Part shown: piece after piece, positions 23,179-33,700 of the stretch
Position numbering within the stretch: the stretch's first letter is position 1
How the letters are laid out: every line of letters starts with the position of its first letter
Assembly: GCA_918807975.1 (NCBI GenBank)
Contig: OU964925.1
Location: forward strand, 5,742,798 to 5,806,797
Direction of reading: 5' to 3'
DNA from: Aplidium turbinatum
Taxonomy: Eukaryota; Chordata; Ascidiacea; Aplousobranchia; Polyclinidae
DNA length: 64,000 bases
Translations under genes and position numbers: made by a program
The notes under the pieces: model-generated
What the model saw: the letters and a program-made list of their open reading frames with translations, nothing else
Told to the model about the DNA's origin: nothing
Databases searched by the model: none

Positions 23179-24636
23179 ATATAAAGTATAAAACTAATAG
23201 CAAATTTTGCGACTTTTTTAGTACTACTGTAATTAACCTCGGCCTTGGGTGTGACGTTGCGATTCTACGCAAACTACGTCAACAATTGATAGACCTAACA
23301 TGGCCGGATTTAGCTGATGGGGGGCCCGAGGTACTTTTAGATCGGGGAGCCCCCGTGCAAAACAATTTTTCGCGCCTGTGGTTTCGAAAAACCACCTCTA
23401 CGTCTACAGTAGCATTACTCCAGCACTGCACAGCATTTTGCAGAAAACTTTAAAAGCTGAAAGGAAAAAAAATAACACAAAATCACATTTTTTTCCAAGT
23501 AGGGGGGCCCTTCAAAAATCGGGGAGCCCGGGGCACCTGCAGTGATGGGCATTATCGGCGATAATTATCGGAGATAAGTTTTTATCGCTTATCGCTATCG
23601 CTTAATTATTTTTTCAGTTATCGTTTATCGTTATCGCCAAAGGCAATATTTGATTATCGCCGATAATTAATCGCCGATAAATTTTATTTCGGATCAACAC
23701 ACAACTGGAAAGACCAGGAAAAGTAATATTTTTACTAGCCACCTAGTTAATGATACTAAAATTAAACCCAGTTCTTCTTCAGTGCCTGAAGTGTGTGTGC
23801 ACAGGTCGTTGTCAGGGGAGAGGGCACGCCCCCCTGCAGCGACGGCCCTGACAACACAATAATTTTTAGAGTTGCAAATTGCAATGCAATGAAATGCATG
23901 CAACAAGTCTCTTGTTGTTTTGCTACAATCGGCAATCGCGAGTGAATTTTACAATTAAAATGTAAGCGCACGGCGGTACAGATTCCTTTGAAGCGAAGCG
24001 AAAGAAATTGGCAAGTGGTTTGTAAAAGTGTCGCAATACGAGGCCGCTTTTACACCGGAAACATGGTCTTTCGCGCCACCTCACGATCAACTATTTTATT
24101 CTTGTGTTTTCTTTTTTCGTTGGAAGTGTTAGTTTTTAGTAATTGTCGTAAAAAAATAAAATCTCTCTTGTCAAAACATGAAACTTACTGTTTTAAGCGC
24201 ATTAAATCTTTAGATGAGTAGATTAACTAAAATTGTAAGAACTTGCCTTGAGACGTGCGGTTACGTCACAAACTCAGATTAAAAGATAAAATTCACACAC
24301 AATAACAACACAAGATCGGTTATAGACTGTAAGATCGATTTTTTTCTAGCTTGGTGATATAACTTTAATCCAAAAATAATAATCAAATGCGTAAGTGCCA
24401 TTTAACTTAAAAAGTTAACCCATTTGTGCCGAAAGTGAAAGTACTTAAAAAAAATTTCGGAAAATTTAAATATTGCATAATCATGACCTAAAAAACATAT
24501 CACAATTATTTTTGTCCTAATTGTGTTTGTACTTTTTGAGAAAAAAGCCGTCTTATATATAAGACGCTAGGCAAATCCGTTATCAAATTTCACAAGTTTC
24601 TTGTGCGTAATGCTTAAGCGTTATTACATTTTACTT

Positions 24637-24938
24637 TTGTTTGTCGTATCCAGGCTTACACCCGGTGGTTGAAGATTTAGATTTAGTGGACGGGAAGGCA
24701 AGGAAGCCAATTTTCGTGTCCACCTTCAGGCATTATACAATTTTGGTAAAGAGGTTACTTTCTTCAGCCACAGACATATACAGCGTGCTCCTTCAGCGTG
24801 CTCCTTCAGGCATGCCTTCAAGTGTCCTGCCACAGACACAGCTCTGCATGCTCTTGAGTGGTGTCGAACCGGCGCCCTTTCGATTGCCGTTCCAGTGTTC
24901 TCACCACTCGGCTATGCAGCAAAAAAAACAAAACAAAC
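24637..24938 (-). mobile_element. tRNA-derived SINE, family S2, interrupted by a Penelope-like 3' end
   Basis: Minus strand: head GCTGCATAGCCGAGTGGTGA with box A (TAGCCGAGTGG) and box B (GGTTCGACACC), a Ser/Leu-tRNA-like start, then a body ending CCGGGTGTAAGCCTGGATAC and a CGACAAACAAA tail. The flanks ATTTTACTT at 24628-24636 and 24939-24947 are a 9-bp target duplication. The copy at 44527-44667 lacks the internal insertion. Confidence 0.82.
24733..24802 (-). mobile_element. Severely truncated Penelope-like 3' end inside the SINE
   Basis: Reverse-complemented, 24733-24781 reads GTATATGTCTGTGGCTGAAG then AAAGTAACCTCTTTACCAAA, which equals the last 47 bp of the Penelope-like element at 10775-10820. 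The SINE sequence TGCCTGAAGG lies on both sides (24723-24732 and 24803-24812), a 10-bp target duplication, with a small GAAGGAGCACGCT duplication at one junction. Confidence 0.75.
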
Positions 24939-26455
24939 ATTTTACTTATCGCTCAAAGTGATAATTGGGAAATGTCTTGTTCATGTTTTGTCATGTCATT
25001 ATTGTCATCGAGCATTTTATTGAAATAAAAGTTCAAAAAATATGAAGATGAAAATTAGCAAAGTAACACAACATCACTGAAACAAGTCATTCCGGAATAT
25101 GATATTGCTTGAAGCATTTGACATGCAGACCGACAACATATTTTTTGCATCTTTTAGTAGTTTTTGCATGACAATAAGCGCATCGAGTTGCGTGGTAAAA
25201 TTATGCTAAATACAGTATTACTTTTCTCATTTACATATGTGACATAGCCTACCTCAATCAATTATTTTTATTCCCACTAATACAGTGCCTATATTGTACT
25301 TCTTATGTCAACAACTCAGCGTTCTGCGATTGCTTTAATGGTGGTGTCCACAAAAAAAACAAAAAAAAATTATCTGAAATTATCAGTAAATTACGATAAT
25401 TATGTTATTGTTCTAAAACAAACACGACTAATTTGACAAGCTTGGTGGATTTCACAGTATGCACATTTTTACTACCAATAACGCTTAAGATTACTGATAA
25501 ATTTTCAAGCATTTTGCGTTTTGTGGAATTTTTTAAATTATTGCTGACTTTGCTGTAAACCGCCCTTAAAGCAGAAAGCAAAATACAAAGTTTGGAATTT
25601 TTTATGGTATTTTCATTTGATTGATTTATTTTGCCTACTGCACGTAAGCGGCAGTGTAACTCAATTGATAAAAGCATCCAACTGGTATCTGAAGGTATAA
25701 TTATGAGCACGGCGGTTACCTCAGTGGTTTGATTCTGGATCAAGAGGTTGAAGATTCGATACCTACTGCCGCTGTTGCGATTCTATTCATGCATAACTTA
25801 CAAAAAGTTTTGTCCCTTTACACTACAGTATATTATGTTCGATCTTTCGTTATGTTGATGAAAACAGTTCGTGCTGCATGGGATGGGGCAGCGCTAATCA
25901 AGAAAAAAAAATTATCGTTATCGGACATTATCGGCGATAATTTATCGTTTATCGTTATCGCTTAACTTTTTTTTGATTTATTGTTTATCGTTATCGCTTT
26001 AGGCATTTTTCGTTTATCGATTATCGTTATCGCTTAACTGAAAAATGAGTTATCGCGCCCAACACTGGGCACCTGCACCCTCTGCCCCCCTAAATCCGGG
26101 CATGAGGCCTAATAGAAACAGTCACTAACTTATTACAATTCTTAGGCCAGCGATCGAGTAGTTGAAAGTTAAAGTTAGCAATACCAACTATATACCTTTA
26201 CCCAGGTTGCTTATAGTAATTATTTTTTGCAACAGCATTGATCAAAAACTTCATTTTTTTCAAGTACATAAAAAGTGATCTTGAAAGTGATCTTGATCTT
26301 CAAGATCACGATCTTGATCTTCAAGATCACGATCTTGATCTTCAAGATCACATAGTTTGGTGATCTTGATCTTGATATTCAAGATCACCTATTTTTGGTG
26401 ATCTTGATCTTCAAGATCACCAATACTGGTGATCTTGCCCATCTCTGCGTATATG

Positions 26456-26994
26456 TATATCAAACCCTAATAAGTGGTAGGCCTACAAATTCTAAGGAAA
26501 AACCAAATTCCAGCCAGCGTTTTAAATTCCTGATAAACACCGATTTCACAACGGCAATGAGACGCAAAGAAACATAAAAAATGCCGAAATCGCTACATCG
26601 TGCAAAACTAGTGAACCTGACAACCCTTGAAAATGACCAGGCATTGTTGGCTTTTTCAGAAATTGGCAAACATTTCAAATGGCTGTCGGACCATCATCTT
26701 AATCCTCACCTCAATCGTAACCCGAACGGTAATTCGCAAAACTGGTCCAATTTGAACTGGCAACCCTGACAATGCTCGAAAATACTTGACAATGCCCGAA
26801 AGAAGACGACAATGCCTGACATGGGTATTGGGTAGGCCTATTGAGAGGCACCGTCCGGAAGAAATTTGGAAACAAAACCAACGGGATTCCAAATTATGCG
26901 ATAATAATCAAAGTTTTCCAATCAGGAAAATACGTTCCCAACTGCAACAAGCCTATGCAACGAAGCCAAGTAATTCTAGATTCAAGTGATAGTT
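26456..26994. other. No gene seen
   Basis: Contains small overlapping open frames on both strands with no recognisable domain or splice context. Several imperfect repeats of a TGACAATGCCCGAAA-like block occur near 26767-26820. Confidence 0.3.
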
Positions 26995-27300
26995 CGCCCC
27001 GATAGCTCAGTTGGTTAGCGCATGACTTCTGGAACAAAAAAGCTTCAAGATCAAACGGCGCTGGTTCAACTCTCGGGGCGTGCTCTTGAGCAACGCCGTT
27101 AAGGATTGCTCTCCATTCAGCGGTATCTAATGGATGGAATAATTCCCCGGCAACAATACTTCAACAATCGGAAACTTCACGCTGTCAATCTCGGTGACCG
27201 GGCCTGCGTCAGTGATTCAAAGCCTCTACAAGTATGCGAAAATGCCAGGATTAAGCTCTGCAAGAAGCTTTCCCAGTACGAGGATAACGATTCAATCAAT
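26995..27300 (+). mobile_element. tRNA-derived SINE, family S1
   Basis: Head GCCCCGATAGCTCAGTTGG with box B GGTTCAACTCTC, the shared body blocks GCTCTCCATTCAGCGG and TACAAGTATGCGAAA, and the tail GAGGATAACGATTCAATCAAT. Full length and close to the 17.6-kb copy, sharing its GCATGACTTCTGGAAC segment. Confidence 0.88.
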
Positions 27301-28102
27301 TTACACAATCGTTCATTCATTTTATTTTTCGTCATTAATGCGTCTGGGACGAAAAAGATACTAGCCTACTAACTACAATAGACGATATAGGTCTACCATC
27401 ACGTTAATGAATGGGAAAAGGAGAGAAAACCTAGAAAGGTTTAAAACGTGCCTGAATAGTAAATCATGTAATAGGTATATGATATCATGTCTGTAGGTAG
27501 CACGGCCACAAAACCCAAAAAACAAACTGCAGAAAATAAAACAAAAACAAAGAGAAGCACACATGTAAGTTAGTCATAATATGACAGTCTAAAGAAAATT
27601 TATCTGGTCCAGATTTGCTCAGCTCCGTACCCGACCTGATAGAGATCTGGATTAGATAAAGTGGCTGTCTGGAAAGCTACCATTGCACAACTGCGCGTGG
27701 TTCGAAAACTCTGGTAGGCTATGGTTTCAGTGGTTTATTCATAGGTCCAGCAACGAAACTATAGGGAACAGTTATAGAATAGTATTTCAACCTACAATAC
27801 AGGAATTGAGCCATCCTTAATAAGACTCTTTATTACTTCAGAAAGTTTGCTCACTGTATAATTGGAAAAGAATGAAAAGTTTCAAAATCAAACATGGGAG
27901 ATATGTATAAAAAAAGTTTGGGAACCATCGTTTTAAACTCGTGACACTTTTGACTGCAAAAAGTAGTTTCTGACATTGCAATGTTTCATTCTAACAATTT
28001 AGTATTCAAATGTAAAACATGCCACAGTAATATCATTTAACGTTGTTCTTAGGCGGTTTAGGCCTACTATCAAAATTGTTAACAATTCATCCAGACAATA
28101 GC
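27301..28102. other. No gene seen
   Basis: AT-rich DNA between two mobile elements; nothing recognised. Confidence 0.3.
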
Positions 28103-28104
28103 TA

Positions 28105-29474
28105 CCGTAAACTGGGGATACTTTGAACACTTTTCGTCTTCTTTATATCGTAAAATTTTACACTCTGAACCAACCGTCCTGATGTTGCAATATATTAGGG
28201 GCTACATATACCCCTATTGACTTGTGCAAGGAATGTTAAAAAAATTTTGCACAAGTTACCTTTTTTTGAAATTATGTGGTGTTCAAAGTTTCACGATATT
28301 TTTGGGTTTCTTTGAACGAGCACTAAATTCCTTTATGTGTTCAATATTGTTTTGCGTGTCACACTGCTTTGAACAGAAAATTGTATTTTGAACACACAAG
28401 TCAACGAATATGTAGGCTACACACAACAGTCAGTTTATGACATTTAACCCTATCTGGAGGTTATTTGAGACAAGGAGGAGAATTCCTGCAAATAGTGTTT
28501 AAGGTTTATTGTCCCAGTTCTTTTTCAAGGTCAAGGAATCGGAACAGGCCACGATTGTTAACAGGAATAGGCCTAGCCTCAAAGTTACCGATTAGTTTGG
28601 ATGGTTGGCTTGGTTGGTTTTTAAATCTTTATTCTCGGACTGACAAAGCCTTGAAGGGGATTCCTGGTAGTTTTGCATACGTACTTGTGGAGGCTCTTGA
28701 CGCAGGGCCGGTTACCGAGATTGGCAGAGTGAAGTTTTCCGATTGCTGAAGTCTTGTTGACGGGGAATTATTTGTCATTTTGTTCATCAGAAACGCTAGA
28801 GATGGAGATTTCTGGTAACTTGGAGCTTGCTCCAACTTCCAGATCATTTTCATCGCAGTTGGATAGACTTGCATCACTTATCATCTCTTCATCATCTTCG
28901 TTTCTTTCCTCACTTGTGAAAGAAGCCTCATCTCTTGGCACACATTTTTTTTGCTGCTTGGAACATTTACTTCTGGATCACGTACATCTTCATTGCGAAT
29001 GCTTTTACCCGGTTCCACAGCCATTTTTCTTGTTCAAAAACGCCGTTCAAAGTAACCCCACCAGTAAAATAAAAGCTTAGCTGGCCAGAAAACCTTGATT
29101 TTTGGAAAAACTGAGAATAATACAAAAAATCCTTTTAGATCTTAATGGTATTTCCAACATCTGGTTAAAAAACTGAGATGAAATACCATCAAACGGCTGA
29201 GAACCAGATAGAAGTTGGAACACAACACTTCACCATGCTGTTTGGCTAGAATCACTCATTTATGAAATTGTGCACTGGAGCGTGAAATAAATTAAGTCTC
29301 GAACCAAATTTTCAGACTTAATCAAAAGTAATTTTCCCATGGATTACGAAAAAATGACTTTTAACCCGAAATTCCGCTTTATTAGGGAGTTATTAATAAA
29401 GCTATCACCCTGTCAACTAATTTTGGGAAACTGTTCAAAGTTTACCCCGGTTTCAAAGTATCCCTATTTTACGG
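28105..29474. mobile_element. TA-flanked TIR element M (possibly pogo/Tc1-related)
   Basis: The left end CCGTAAACTGGGGATACTTT and the right end AAAGTATCCCTATTTTACGG are inverted repeats bordered by TA on both sides, as in Tc1/mariner-type elements. The TTTGAAC motif recurs several times inside. On the minus strand at 28790-28950 a short open piece is very acidic (SEERNEDDEEMISD), like the acidic tail of pogo/Tigger-type transposases, but no catalytic region was found. A SINE fragment is inserted inside. Superfamily assignment is tentative. Confidence 0.6.
28612..28775 (-). mobile_element. SINE S1, 3' fragment
   Basis: Reverse complement of the S1 body and tail: the AACTTCACTCTGCCAATCTC-like and TACAAGTA/TATGCAAAAC blocks and the GTCAGTCCGAGAATAAAGAT tail are present; the tRNA head is missing. 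Nested in TIR element M. Confidence 0.78.
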
Positions 29475-29941
29475 TACACATGTTTCACACAATGATCGAT
29501 ATGATATTCCATATGAGACTTCTATGGTTATTGAGCAGAATTTGCTAGTAAGTGTTTATTTCCACTCTTTCTCGCATAGGAATGAGAGAGTGTCACTGCA
29601 AGAAGAGTCATAGGTGCGTAGGTTGACATGCATACACGCGCAATCCCACTTTCTACCGGAAGCACGATTATCTGGTCTTTTACTAGTCCACAAATTTCAT
29701 AAGCTTTTTACAAAAAAAAATGCAAGGTTTGTAACACATTTGTCCCCCTCAACGGCATAAGCTACCATCGCACTACTCCACATAGTTCGAAAAAGTCTGG
29801 TATGCCTTCAGTGGTTTATCCAAAGATTCAACAACGTAACGAAAGAAAGATTAACTTACAACACGGGATCTGAATCATTCTAAAAACGACGCTTTACTTC
29901 TTCAGCCATTCAGCCACAGTACTTTAAAATAGTCTAAAATA
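29475..29941. other. No gene seen
   Basis: AT-rich spacer downstream of TIR element M; nothing recognised. Confidence 0.3.
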
Positions 29942-30222
29942 GTCCGCTCCTTTAGCTAAGTGGTTGCGCGCCGGACTCAAGGTCAAGCAGCGCATGCTCG
30001 ACTCTCGGGGTGTGCACTTGAGCAACGCATTTCAGGACTGCTCTCCATTCAGCGGCACCTAGTGAATACAATAATTCTCCAGTAACAACACTTCAACAAT
30101 CGAAAACTGTCAACCTCGGTAACTGGCCCTGCGTCAAAAGCCTCTACAAGTATGCGAAACTACCACGAATAACCTACGAAAGTCTTTGTCAGTCCGAGGA
30201 TAAAGATTCAAAACCAAACCTA
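29942..30222 (+). mobile_element. tRNA-derived SINE, family S1
   Basis: Head with TTAGCTAAGTGGTTGCGCGC and box B GCTCGACTCTCGG, then GACTGCTCTCCATTCAGCGG, TACAAGTATGCGAAACTACC and the GTCAGTCCGAGGATAAAGAT tail ending in AAACCAAACC. Confidence 0.87.
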
Positions 30223-30393
30223 GTGGAGGAATAAAAAGTTTCAAAATCAGAGGTGAAAGAAATACATAAAAAAAAGTCGGAAACCACTGCTTTCATTCTT
30301 ACTGGAATCATTCTCGCAATTCAAAAATTAAGTTAGAAGTAAAAAATACAATAACAGTATTAGGCTATTACGCTTACTTGCGTTGTTAGGTGG

Positions 30394-30677
30394 TTTGGTT
30401 TGGTTTTGAATCTTTATCCTCGGACTGACAAAGCCTTGATTGGTTATTCCTGGTAGTTTCGCATAATCGTAGAGGCTCTTGACGCAGGGCCGATTACCGA
30501 GATTGGCAGAGTGAAGTTTTCCGATTGTTGAAGTCTTGTTGCCGGAGTTATTCCATTCACCAGGTGCCGCTGAATGGAAAGCAGTCATGAAAGTGCGTTG
30601 CTCAAGCGCACACGAAGAGTCGAACCAGGGCTCCATGATCTTGAGCCGGGCGCCTAACCACTGAGCGAACGAGGCGT
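30394..30677 (-). mobile_element. tRNA-derived SINE, family S1
   Basis: Minus-strand copy with head CTCAGTGGTTAGGCGCCCGG, box B GGTTCGACTCT, the GCTTTCCATTCAGCGG body block, and a tail of AAACCAAACC repeats. It lies just downstream of the lectin gene's stop codon. Confidence 0.87.
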
Positions 30678-30796
30678 TAGGCCTACTTGCTATTAAAATT
30701 GATGACATTTCTTTTTTAACAATAGCAACACATATTTTGCGCAACGATCGATATTATATTCCACATAGCACTTCCATGGTTAATGAGCAAACTTTG

Positions 30797-33700
30797 TTAG
30801 TAAGTGTTCCACTCCTTCTCGCATAAGGCGAAGAGTTCAAAACTGCAAGGTATGTTTATGCTAAGCAAGTTGTAAAAAAGTAAAGACCCGCAATTCCACT
30901 CTTTAACATCAATATATGGTCGTCCACTGTTCCACAAAGCGTCACCATCAGTTACAATATCACCATTGATCCATCTCCACTCTCCCTCTTCGTAGGTATG
31001 ATTCATTCCAATCCATACGTAGTACCGGTAATGGCGTAAGGGCTCCAAAGCATTCTGGATGATTCTGATGAAGCATTGAACAAAGTATGAAAGCGGTGAG
31101 GCAGATTGCTGCACTGCTCTAAAGGTTGTGTGCTATTCAACTACATGTTGTTACTTTCCCCTCAAAGCCTCAATATCTTTTCAAAGAAAAGCTTGACAAT
31201 ACGTATTTATTATATATTAAACATAGATTATTTTATATTATAGCCTACGTTTATAATTGTGAGGCCAATCAATGCAATCAAATATGATGTAATTGGTTTA
31301 ACGATATTTTTTTGAAACAATTTACAGAAATCAAAATCGTTTGATTTTACATGTGATTAGAGATGTAAATGCAAAAAAACGAACCTTTTTTTTAAAGAAA
31401 ACGTGTTTTTTTTCAAAAAAAAATTGGGCCAAAAAAAACACGCGTTTTTTGTTTTTTTTTGTTCTTTTTTTGTTTTTTTTATATTTTTCTGGAAAGTTGC
31501 AAATTTTTACAATTTGCAGCTTAGTTTCATTATAGTGCTCTTGAAAAACATTAAACTAGTAAAAATGGTTTGATGGCTGTGCTGAAGTTCCTAAGTGTTT
31601 GTGCCTGGCAGCAGCATATGTTTTTTGCATAGTCCTACGTTGTTTTGCTTTCTTCTTCATTCTCAGGCATGTTTGCGACAGTAGACCTGACAAACATTGA
31701 GTTAATGCAATTTTATACATGACATAATGTAGATGAGTTAATTTCTTTTTTCTTTTATGGAAGTTAGCCTACGATGTTAGTATACCGGGACTGGTTATTC
31801 TTGCACACACACAATGGGTTGAATGAATCTTCAACCAGGCATGTAGCAGTCCAAGAACAGCTAAAAGTTAAAAATAAGTCACCAGTGCACGTGCTTGTAA
31901 ACAAGCCGAAAGTTTGGCAAGGAATCAACAAGCATGAGAAATAGGAGACTTCCCGGTCTGCGTTGCCGTATTACTCATGTTGTCATCTTAACCAGCTATT
32001 TCGGTTTGAACAAATTTTAAAATACTTACAAAAAAAGTTTAATCTTACCATCAAATCAGTCCTTTTTTGCACTGAATCAGCGTCTGCAAACGTCTGAACA
32101 ATGCAAAAAAGACTGATTTTGGCGATTGGGATATCACATGAATAATATTAATATTTCACCAAGAATGATCGATAATTTCTAAAAAGTTATGTAGAAAAGT
32201 GTTTTTCAGAATTTTTTCGGTATATTTCCCAGAGAGTAAATTAATTTGCAGACGTTGAATCAATGTAAAAAAACGGTTGATTTTCTATCAGGGTTGGTGA
32301 CGGCAAGACAGGTGGTAATGTGCTGCAGTTGCAATACCTTCCGCCTTCGCACTTTGTTTTTTCAAGTGCGTTTATTAATAATAAGTTATTTGGTCTGCGC
32401 ATGCGCGTTAATAAAGATATTTGCGACGCTTTCCTTGGTTCTTTCAGTCTTATAAGCCCAGTCCGCAGCGTTGCCAGAATTCCAGGTTATTTTGTAAACA
32501 CAATAAGAAAATTAAAAAAAGCCCAAAAAGCACAAGTCAACAGAAAATGGTGACTTTCTGCCAAGTCACAACTGAAAAAAAACAGTTTCCGCTGCTTTCC
32601 AGCGTGATTTTTGCTTGAACTGCAATGAGGTACAGGTACAGTAATCTACACAAGTGAAAGAACTGCAGGTCCTAGTGCAGGTCCTCAACGTCAAGGTAGA
32701 TCTTCTCTACGTACTGCCTTGGTATTATTTCTTGTTTCCAGAAATTTGTAAGTAAACAAGCCCCAAAAAAGAAACCGGCAGTTCGAAAAAAATACAAGCT
32801 CAAACTTGCGGGAAAATCGGAAGGTTTACAACACTGGCCCAGTAGAAGATCCAGGGGGAGTCGACCTCCTAAAACACAGAAAGGTAACTTTATTTACTGT
32901 GTATTTGGAAGGTCCGAATAATGTGTAGCCTATCAACACATCATTGTGTTTTGCTCATCGCCTTCTTTTGAGGCTACCTGCTGGATTCGCCCCAAATGGA
33001 ATCACTTTAAATAATAAAAGTTTATAATCTTTTTTTCTTCTTACACAGCAGAAATTGTTTCAAAATGTAAAAACGTTGAAATTAGTGAGTAGAGAATTTC
33101 CTTTTTAAAACTCGCAAGGGATGCTTCTATGAAAAGTAACTACATTTTATTGGATGTCCATTCACCATACAATCCTTGTTTCTCCCGAAAAAAGGTTTCA
33201 TTTGATGGATTCTGAAATACCACTTTTGGGTATTTCGTTCAATCTAGTAGGCTAAAGTTAATTGATTTTTTAGGTTATAAATAAATTATATTTAGGCTTA
33301 TTACTTAATAGTTAGGGCTACCATATGTCCTCTTTTAGGAGGATTTGTCCTCTTTTTTCATAAAAAATGAATTGTCCTCCGAGGACACATGAAAATGCTC
33401 AAATGTCCTCTTTTTTGCATTGCTATCATTTTCAACAAGGTTTTATTTTGATGTAACGTTGGCGAAAGCTAAATAAGGCTAAGCAACCATACCAAAAAAG
33501 AAAAGTATGTTTTCTGTGAGTTGTGGCAGAAGTACAGTAAGCTATCCTTGTTTAAGAAAAGTGTTTAGGGTTATTGACTTTGAGGTTGACAATACATTGC
33601 TTGCTGTAGATATGATGGATACATTTATTTCTGTGGCAAACGAAGGCAGTGTTTCTCGATGACCATGTCAGATGTATTTCTATAGTTCGACTCTTGTGTT

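Larger units (their letters stand above)
23540..26067. mobile_element. hAT-like element B with GCGATAA-rich ends, inside element C
   Basis: The inverted ends are CAGTGATGGGC and GCCCAACACTG (one mismatch) with an exact 8-bp duplication GGCACCTG at 23532-23539 and 26068-26075. Both ends carry about 120 bp of clustered TATCG/GCGATAA repeats, probably binding sites for the matching transposase. I recognise no transposase in the 2.5 kb. A SINE is inserted within it. Confidence 0.88.
23299..26104. mobile_element. hAT-like MITE C (CCGGATTTAG ends), split by element B
   Basis: The ends are CATGGCCGGATTTAG and CTAAATCCGGGCATG, inverted with one mismatch, followed inwards by G-rich GGGGGGCCC and its complement. 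Flanks AGACCTAA (23291-23298) and AGGCCTAA (26105-26112) form an 8-bp duplication with one difference. Taking out the inner element and its duplication leaves about 270 bp without coding capacity. Confidence 0.8.
18771..26447. mobile_element. hAT-like element D with GATCTTGA-rich ends; outer shell of a five-level nest
   Basis: The left end CAGAGATGGGCGTGATC and the right end GATCTTGCCCATCTCTG are inverted repeats. The exact 8-bp duplication CGTATATG lies outside both (18763-18770 and 26448-26455), which fits hAT. Both ends continue into about 170 bp of GATCTTGATCTTGA and its reverse complement, probably subterminal transposase-binding repeats. Inside are an LTR retroelement (19590-23178) and another TIR element (23299-26104); without these the element would be roughly 1.3 kb. 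No transposase was recognised in its own sequence, so it is non-autonomous. Confidence 0.88.

Noticed and set aside
26995-27085. tRNA gene (and similar tRNA-like heads at 17.9, 24.9, 29.9, 30.7, 34.4, 40.05, 49.95, 52.2 and 52.7 kb)
   Set aside because: Each has box A and box B but runs straight into a SINE body, shows no closed acceptor stem, and belongs to multi-copy families.
30396-30744. 138-codon minus-strand open frame
   Set aside because: It is produced by a minus-strand SINE S1 copy.
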